Assembly (NCBI GenBank): GCA_041624375.1 | Contig: JBFJVD010000148.1 | Coordinates: 1 to 7,583 of the forward strand | Reading direction: 5' to 3' | Length of the DNA stretch: 7,583 bases | Source of the DNA: JBFJVD01 sp041624375 | GTDB lineage: Bacteria > Chloroflexota > Anaerolineae > Anaerolineales > E44-bin32 | Shown here: positions 1-4,758 of the stretch, in pieces | Numbering within the stretch: position 1 is the stretch's first letter | Layout: every line of letters begins with the position of its first letter | The notes under the pieces: generated by a model | What the model was told of the DNA's origin: nothing | The model's input: only the letters and a program-made list of their open reading frames with translations | The model's database searches: none | Translations under genes and position numbers: made by a program

Positions 1-288
1 CGTCTGCTGGACCTGCGCTGCAATTGGATTTCGTCCCGGCGCGACGTGACCTCCGTTGTTCTGGCAGAGGGCCGTGACGGTGCCATAGCCGGTCAGCTCG
101 ACCGTAGCTACGTCGTTGCCCAGTCCGGCCAGATCTCCCTGCAGGAGCAGCGAGCCCCCCAGGCTGAAGTTCACGTTGTTAAAGTGGAACTTGCCGGCCA
201 GCGCCGACTGCGTCAGCACTGCCACCAGGGCAACGACAGCCACAATCGAGAGCATCCTAATCCATCGTTTCATCTTTCTACGTTCCAT
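1..288 (-). CDS. Secreted small protein of unknown function, N-terminal part (3' end beyond window)
   Basis: The reverse complement reads open from an ATG at 288 to the window edge, giving 96 codons without a stop. The product starts MERRKMKRWIRM, followed by a hydrophobic stretch (about residues 13-25) and a classical signal-peptidase I site A29-L30-A31|G32, so it should be exported by Sec. The mature part begins GKFHFNNVNFSLGG and continues with alternating hydrophobic and polar residues typical of beta strands, then a segment around C75 reading TALCQNNGGHVAPGRNP. I recall similar uncharacterised secreted proteins in Chloroflexota and Actinobacteria, but this is memory, not a search. The start at 288 is preferred over the in-frame ATG at 273 because GGGGAGG (minus strand, 299-305) lies 10 nt upstream of it. 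The gene begins 51 bp after the stop of the cyclase gene on the same strand with no terminator between, so co-transcription is likely. No enzymatic motif is visible and the function is unknown. Confidence 0.8.
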   Translation of the reverse strand, partial: MERRKMKRWIRMLSIVAVVALVAVLTQSALAGKFHFNNVNFSLGGSLLLQGDLAGLGNDVATVELTGYGTVTALCQNNGGHVAPGRNPIAAQVQQT

Positions 289-298
289 CGTTTGTTTT

Positions 299-305
299 CC
301 TCCCC
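299..305 (-). promoter_or_regulatory. Ribosome binding site of the secreted-protein gene
   Basis: On the minus strand this reads GGGGAGG, 10 nt before the ATG at 288. It is 25 nt from the alternative ATG at 273, too far for normal initiation, so it decides the start. Confidence 0.7.
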
Positions 306-339
306 ATCAAGGTGTGAACGGCAATCATCTCATTCGGGC

Positions 340-3300
340 TCAGGCAGGGGCTTGATTTGACGGCGTGAGCTCGGACATGCGTTGGGCCTCCAGATCCGCA
401 CCGACTTCCTCAAAGATCCGGCGTGCCTCCTCCCACATCGCCGCCCCCTGAGAGCGCTCCCCTCGCTCGTAGGCGTATTTCCCCCATTCCCTTAACGTGC
501 GCGCGCGCTCCTCCTTTCGGTCAATCTGCTCGAAAATGCGTTCGCTGGCCGCAAAGCAGGCTTCCGCTGCAAGCAGCTCCGGCGAAGCCTTTCCACGCCG
601 GCGAACTGGCAGCGGCTCACCGCGGGCAGCGGCCAGCTTGCCGATGATCCGCCAGACAAGGCCAAGATCTTCCTGCGATTCCATCTCCTCCGCCAGCGCC
701 AGGGCCTGGCAAGCCGAAGCCAGCGCCTCCTCCGGCTTACCCAGCCCCAGCTGGGCTTCGGCCAGGAAAGCATGCGTGAAGGCGAGCACCTCCGTCCCGC
801 TCGAGCCGGCCATGCGGATCACGGCCTGAAGGTCTCTCTCCGCCGCAGCAAAATCGCCCGAATGGACTTCGACCGCACCGAGATTGCCCAAGTAGACCAT
901 CTCGCCATCCCGGTTTCCGATCTCGCGTGCCACGTCGAGCGCCTCCTGATAGCGCACCCGGGCGGACTCATAGTCGCCGCGCCCCTCGGCAATGACGCCC
1001 AGATTGTTGAGCAGCGGCATACTCCGCCGGCGATTGCCCAGGGAACGAAAGATCTCGAGCGCCTGCTCGAAGTGCTGGACCGCTTCATCGTTGCGGCCGG
1101 TCACCGACTTCAGCACACCGAGCAGATTCAGGCTGTGTGCGATCTGGCCGTGGTCGTCCAAGCTGCTGCTTAGCTCCGCCACGCGGGTTGCCAGCGGAAG
1201 GGCGGTGTCGACATCCCCAAGGCGGAACGCGCCCCAGGCCTTCATCCATAGTGCCTTCGCCAACGGCAGGACCGCGCCGGCTTTAAGCGCAATCGCCTCC
1301 TCGCGTTCGGCGCTCTCGATCGAGCTGCGGAAGTCCCCCTCGTGCATTTGCGCCTCGGCCATGCCGTGCCAGGCGTTCGCCTCCGCCAGCAGGTCGCCGG
1401 ACATCGCTGCCGTGGTCTGCATTTCGGTGAACGCCTCGATCGACTCTCCATAGGCGCCCAGCCAGAGCAGGACCTGGCCCAATCCGTCGGTGACTTCAAT
1501 GCGCCAGGCCGAACGCGAGGGGGCTGGATCCTTCAGGCGGTCGTCCAGCTCAAGTGCTTTGCGGTAGGCATGCAGCGCGGCATCGGGTGCGTGCGCATCC
1601 TTTGCTTGCTTCGCAGCCCGCGCGTACCAGGCCGCGGCTTCGGCAATTTCGTCAGCGAGTTCGTAATGCTCCGCGATGCGGGCCGCGGTTCCAGCGCCCT
1701 GATCCCGCGTCTGCTCACCCAACCACCTGGCAATCTGGGCATGATACAGCTGCCGCAGACGTTTGAGGACGCTCTCATATGTAACATCGCGCAGGATGGC
1801 GTGCTTGAAGCTGAATTCGGTCGTGTAGGCGAAGGCCGATGGATCGTTGCGGTAGATCAGCTCACGACGGCTGAGCGTGTTCAGTGTTTGGCCGGCCTGA
1901 ATACCGTTGGCGTCCCCGTTCGATCCGCTGGCTTCCATGAGGCGGGTGATGGCGTCCTCCCAAAAGGTACGGCCGACCACGGACGCTCGTTGCAGCACCG
2001 AGCGCTCCTCGGCCGGCAGGCCGTCCAGCCGGGCCTGCAGGATGCCTGTGAGGGTTGGCGGCACTCTCGCCTCGGCCAGCTGATCGGCATGGACATGCCA
2101 CTGCTCATCCCCGGTCAGGATGATGCCGTCTTCGATGAGCATTTGAACCAGCTCTTCGACGTAGAAAGGATTGCCTTCCGAGCGGCTCACGATCAGCTCG
2201 CTCAGCTCGGGCGGGATGTCCGGCACCCGCCGCAGGATCTCGCCCACAAGCTGGCGGGCGTCCGTCTCCGGAAGCGGCACGAGATCGATCCGTGCGGCGC
2301 CCTGAATCTTCTCCCCCCAACTGGGCCGGCGCTCATAGAGGACCGGCCGGGCGATGGAAACCAGCAGGAGTGGCAAATCGGCGAAAGCCTCCAGCAGCGA
2401 GTCGAAGAAATCCAGCGAGGCCTCATCGGCCCAGTGAATATCCTCGAGCGCAACCACCGCCGCCCCATCCCCCATGGCCGATTTCAGGACCTGTGAAGCC
2501 TGTTGAAAGGCACGATCGCGGATCTCGCGCGCATCGTCGAGCACACCCTGCAAATGTGGATCTTCAGAAAAATCGTAGCCAATCAGGTGGCCGATGAACG
2601 CAACGTAATCCTCACGCTCAATGCCAACGATTCCAAGGATCCCCTCTCTCAGCTTCTTCCTGGCTTCCAGATCCGAATCGCTGTCCTGGATGCCGAATTC
2701 GAAGGCGAACAGGTCGCGCAAGAGCGAGTAGGGAGCACGCAGCATTTCTTCCGAAGCGCGCGCCTTGAAGAGCCGCACCCGATCCGGCTGCTGCGTGAGC
2801 CAGTTGATGAATTCCGACAGGAGCCGCGACTTGCCCACCCCGGCTTCGGCCACCACCGTGACCTGGCCCGCCCGCTCCTGGCCGGGCACTCGCACGCCGT
2901 CGAGCAGATCCTGCAGCTGCTTCAGCTCAGCGTCCCGCCCGATCATCGGGGTGTCGACGCCGGCTACGCCGCGCGTCGGGACACGAAACGCGCGCGGCCG
3001 GGCCCCGAGCACCAGGTAGACCTGGATCGGTTCGGCTTTGCCTTTCACCTGGAGGGGTTCGAGCGGCTCCACCTCGAACAGACCGCGCACGTGCCGGTAG
3101 GTGTCGTGGGAGATCAGGACGCCGTCTGGCGGGGCAGCGTGCTCCAGCCGGCTTGCCAGGTTGACCGCGTCGCCCATGGCGGTGAATTCCGCCCGCACGT
3201 CATCCCCAACCACATCCAGGAGGGCAAGCCCGGTGTTGATCCCCACCCGGGCCTTGAAATCGATTCCGTACTGCGCCTGCAGCTGGGCCGCATACACCTT

Positions 3301-3651
3301 GGCCTCCTGCTGCATGCTCAGCGCGGCCCGGACGGCGCGCTCAGGGTCATCTTCTCTGGCCACGGGTGTGCCAAAGAAGGCCAGGATGGAATCGCCCATC
3401 AAGCGAGCCACCATGCCGTTCTCATCCGCCACGGCCACGTTGAAGAGCGACAGCGCCCCGTTCATGATGTCAGAAACGTCTTCCGGATCGAGATCCTCAG
3501 CCAGCGCGGTCGAGCCGACCACATCGGCGAACAGGATCGTCACCAGCTTGCGCTCGGCGTCCGGTGGGCGCGCGCTCTGAAGCGGCGTGCCGCAGTTGAA
3601 GCAGAAACGCGCCGCGTCAGGGTTGAGGGTCTGGCAATTGGGGCAGTTCAC
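340..3651 (-). CDS. Zinc-ribbon / class III adenylate-guanylate cyclase / AAA ATPase / TPR signalling protein
   Basis: A predicted cytoplasmic protein of 1103 residues with four modules. Residues 1-24 form a zinc ribbon with C3, C6, C17 and C20 (CPNC and CFNC). Residues about 34-215 are a class III nucleotide cyclase domain: metal-binding D43 (FADVVGST) and D87 (LMGDSILAFFG), and transition-state N164 and R168 (MGDAVNLASRLE). The purine-contacting positions appear to be R83 and T157, so the usual Lys is replaced by Arg. Residues about 235-500 are a STAND/Orc1-like ATPase with Walker A EAGVGKSR (K274), Walker B VVALEDIHWAD (E403, D404), a sensor-like VSIARP (431-436) and SEGNPFYVEE (491-500). 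From about 650 to 1090 there are TPR-like helical repeats, clearest at 840-992. Such proteins are thought to couple protein or ligand sensing by the TPR/ATPase part to cyclic nucleotide synthesis. The open frame continues to 3864, but those 71 extra residues look non-coding. The GTG at 3651 puts the zinc ribbon at the N-terminus and has a good ribosome-binding site. ATP versus GTP use cannot be settled from sequence. Confidence 0.93.
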   Translation of the reverse strand: MNCPNCQTLNPDAARFCFNCGTPLQSARPPDAERKLVTILFADVVGSTALAEDLDPEDVSDIMNGALSLFNVAVADENGMVARLMGDSILAFFGTPVAREDDPERAVRAALSMQQEAKVYAAQLQAQYGIDFKARVGINTGLALLDVVGDDVRAEFTAMGDAVNLASRLEHAAPPDGVLISHDTYRHVRGLFEVEPLEPLQVKGKAEPIQVYLVLGARPRAFRVPTRGVAGVDTPMIGRDAELKQLQDLLDGVRVPGQERAGQVTVVAEAGVGKSRLLSEFINWLTQQPDRVRLFKARASEEMLRAPYSLLRDLFAFEFGIQDSDSDLEARKKLREGILGIVGIEREDYVAFIGHLIGYDFSEDPHLQGVLDDAREIRDRAFQQASQVLKSAMGDGAAVVALEDIHWADEASLDFFDSLLEAFADLPLLLVSIARPVLYERRPSWGEKIQGAARIDLVPLPETDARQLVGEILRRVPDIPPELSELIVSRSEGNPFYVEELVQMLIEDGIILTGDEQWHVHADQLAEARVPPTLTGILQARLDGLPAEERSVLQRASVVGRTFWEDAITRLMEASGSNGDANGIQAGQTLNTLSRRELIYRNDPSAFAYTTEFSFKHAILRDVTYESVLKRLRQLYHAQIARWLGEQTRDQGAGTAARIAEHYELADEIAEAAAWYARAAKQAKDAHAPDAALHAYRKALELDDRLKDPAPSRSAWRIEVTDGLGQVLLWLGAYGESIEAFTEMQTTAAMSGDLLAEANAWHGMAEAQMHEGDFRSSIESAEREEAIALKAGAVLPLAKALWMKAWGAFRLGDVDTALPLATRVAELSSSLDDHGQIAHSLNLLGVLKSVTGRNDEAVQHFEQALEIFRSLGNRRRSMPLLNNLGVIAEGRGDYESARVRYQEALDVAREIGNRDGEMVYLGNLGAVEVHSGDFAAAERDLQAVIRMAGSSGTEVLAFTHAFLAEAQLGLGKPEEALASACQALALAEEMESQEDLGLVWRIIGKLAAARGEPLPVRRRGKASPELLAAEACFAASERIFEQIDRKEERARTLREWGKYAYERGERSQGAAMWEEARRIFEEVGADLEAQRMSELTPSNQAPA

Positions 3652-3658
3652 TGGCAGG

Positions 3659-3663
3659 TCCTT
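3659..3663 (-). promoter_or_regulatory. Ribosome binding site that fixes the GTG start of the cyclase gene
   Basis: The minus strand reads GAAGGACCTGCCAGTG. The AAGGA core is 7 nt from the GTG at 3651, an ideal spacing. The product then begins directly with the zinc-ribbon residues NCPNC, as expected for this family, which argues against the longer frame starting at 3864. Confidence 0.75.
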
Positions 3664-3778
3664 CGACCGGCTGAAGAGCGTGAGGAGCCACAGGCCACAC
3701 GGCAACCAGGTAAGTGAACACCATGTTGGATGATTGCGGCACCGCTGAGGAGCATTCGTCCAATGCCTGGGTACGGTT

Positions 3779-3800
3779 GGGTATTCCGCTGAGTATACCC
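3779..3800. promoter_or_regulatory. Inverted repeat overlapping a -10-like hexamer upstream of the cyclase gene
   Basis: The arms GGGTAT (3779-3784) and ATACCC (3795-3800) are perfect complements separated by 10 nt. A further GGGTA half-site lies at 3769-3773. On the minus strand, 3797-3792 reads TATACT, five of six matches to a sigma-70 -10 element, but no convincing -35 sits 16-18 nt upstream. It lies about 130-150 nt before the GTG start. It could be an operator for the cyclase operon or a chance repeat. Confidence 0.25.
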
Positions 3801-4070
3801 TGCCTGCCAGGACTGAGATCAGCCGTTGTCCGCCCAGGAAGGCATCGAAAAGGGGATAACCCAACCCATCCCATCTTAATCAAGTTCAATTCGGCTTACA
3901 ACTGTTTGGCTGAATCTGGATGTCGGGAAGCGCACGGCCCGGGCTGTGAGGTGGGAACCCCGGCGTGCCCACCATGGGTCACGCGCGGCGCAAGTGGAGA
4001 TTCCATTTGGCGGGTCGATCGACCGCCGCGTTCTCTTGGGGAGCGCCGAATCCCTGGCCACAGTTCAGGC

Positions 4071-4090
4071 GATCCCACCATGGAGGGATC
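4071..4090. repeat. 20-bp near-perfect palindrome
   Basis: The sequence is GATCCC-A-CCATGG-A-GGGATC. Nine of ten position pairs are dyad-symmetric; only the A/A pair at 4077 and 4084 breaks the symmetry. It lies about 70 bp beyond the stop of the small minus-strand gene. No T-tract follows on either strand, so an intrinsic terminator is unlikely. A binding site for a dimeric regulator is possible, as is an RNA hairpin (6-bp stem, 8-nt loop). Confidence 0.45.
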
Positions 4091-4160
4091 ACCCTGTCTG
4101 TGTCGCGCAAAATGCCAGGGCGTATCCGCCAGATTAGTCTTCTGAGGAAACAGCTGAAGA

Positions 4161-4427
4161 TCAGGCCGCCGGCTTCTTTTCTCGCTCGGGGTTATAGGCT
4201 GGGACGGCGGAGAGCGCGGCGGACCGCGTCGCATGAACGCCCTCGATGCGGTCCTGGCGCGTGTTCACAACCACGAACTTCTGCGCCTGAACCTGATCAT
4301 AAAGCGCCCGATTGACCAGGACGAGGTGGTCGCCGAAGTAGTAGAGCTTCAGAATCCCTGGTTTCCCCTCGACCTCACAATGGACTTCGTTCACATCGAC
4401 CTCCACATCAACACGTCCGATCAACAT
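4161..4427 (-). CDS. Hypothetical 88-residue cytoplasmic protein
   Basis: I do not recognise this protein. The frame runs from ATG at 4427 to TGA at 4161-4163. Residues 1-55 alternate hydrophobic and acidic residues (start MLIGRVDVEVDVNEVHCEVE, later ILKLYYFGDHLVLVNR and KFVVVNTR), which suggests a compact beta-rich fold. Residues after about 65 are Ala/Pro-rich and end in a charged tail REKKPAA, probably disordered. There is no signal peptide, membrane segment or metal motif. The balanced composition with many Asp, Glu and Val residues is unlike the Arg/Pro/Ser-rich translations of shadow frames in GC-rich DNA, which is the main reason to accept it. The ribosome-binding site is weak (a GGGTAG-like sequence just before the ATG). 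It is divergent from the PEP carboxylase gene, with 331 bp between the two starts, and 509 bp from the cyclase gene, so it is probably transcribed alone. Confidence 0.6.
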   Translation of the reverse strand: MLIGRVDVEVDVNEVHCEVEGKPGILKLYYFGDHLVLVNRALYDQVQAQKFVVVNTRQDRIEGVHATRSAALSAVPAYNPEREKKPAA

Positions 4428-4602
4428 CAGCTACCCATGCACCGTCTCACAGGCCCGACCCCGCTGCGCGGTATTGCATGCAAGGAACGTGCCGCGCCCA
4501 CACGCACTGGTTCTGGGATGCACGAAGGGCGTCCGAGCCCCGGCCGGACCGCCTGCTCACGCTTCGGGTGGTGGACCGGACCCCCAGTATAGGATGCGCA
4601 AG

Positions 4603-4616
4603 GGGTGACTCCACCC
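4603..4616. repeat. Short hairpin in the PEP carboxylase upstream region
   Basis: The arms GGGTG (4603-4607) and CACCC (4612-4616) pair around an ACTC tetraloop, with a possible additional G-T pair at 4602/4617. It lies about 140 nt before the preferred PEP carboxylase start. The role is unknown and chance is a real possibility. Confidence 0.25.
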
Positions 4617-4749
4617 TAGTACCTTGGAGCTATTCGTTCGCACCGCAGGTTCTCGGGCCCGAATGTGCAGCCGGAGGCGCGGTACAACGGAGCTCCTCTG
4701 CCACGCGGTAGGATAAAAGATGCCATCTTCCTGCCTACCCAGCGACTCC

Positions 4750-4753
4750 AGGA
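4750..4753 (+). promoter_or_regulatory. Ribosome binding site of the PEP carboxylase gene (preferred start)
   Basis: AGGA followed by TCTCG places 5 nt before the ATG at 4759. A competing AGGA at 4710-4713 lies 6 nt before the in-frame ATG at 4720, so the ribosome-binding sites alone do not settle the start. The shorter product is preferred because conserved PEP carboxylase sequence (ADIHLLGDLLGQVI) begins about 12 residues after the second ATG, and the 13 extra residues look unstructured. Confidence 0.5.
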
Positions 4754-4758
4754 TCTCG

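Larger units (their letters stand above)
3652..4160. other. Intergenic region (509 bp) without a supported gene
   Basis: This separates the cyclase start from the stop of the small upstream gene. Open frames here are short, overlap on several frames and translate to Pro/Arg/Ser-rich sequence with no recognisable motif, so I treat them as chance. It should contain the promoter of the cyclase gene. Visible structure: an inverted repeat at 3779-3800, a decamer CCCACCATGG at 3968-3977 repeated at 4074-4083, and a palindrome at 4071-4090. A decayed gene cannot be excluded. Confidence 0.6.
4428..4758. other. Divergent intergenic region between the small gene and PEP carboxylase
   Basis: This 331-bp stretch should hold the promoters of both divergent genes. 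I see no consensus -35/-10 pair. Minor structure: a hairpin-forming GGGTG-ACTC-CACCC at 4603-4616 and a 10-bp palindrome TCGGGCCCGA at 4653-4662. Neither is followed by a T-tract. I found no tRNA or recognisable riboswitch on either strand. Confidence 0.5.

Noticed and set aside
1342..2496. Long plus-strand open frame (384 codons) opposite the cyclase gene
   Set aside because: It is antisense to the TPR/ATPase coding region, has no recognisable motif, and arises from the third-position GC bias of the real gene.
2503..3717. Long plus-strand open frame (404 codons) opposite the cyclase and ATPase domains
   Set aside because: It mirrors the conserved domains on the other strand, is His/Arg/Gln-rich and motif-free, and has no independent support.
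3896..4234. Minus-strand 112-codon frame overlapping the 3' end of the small gene
   Set aside because: The translation is Pro/Arg/Ser-rich and lacks any structural pattern. It overlaps the better-looking 88-residue frame and spans the palindrome region.
4709..4714. TAGGAT as a -10 element for the PEP carboxylase gene
   Set aside because: Only four of six bases match the consensus, no -35 hexamer is present at suitable spacing, and the same bases serve as the AGGA site of the alternative start.
4428..4720. Possible tRNA or riboswitch before PEP carboxylase
   Set aside because: I looked on both strands for a T-loop consensus, a T-box AGGGTGGNACCGCG-like sequence and acceptor-stem complementarity. 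Only a short GGGTG/CACCC hairpin was found.
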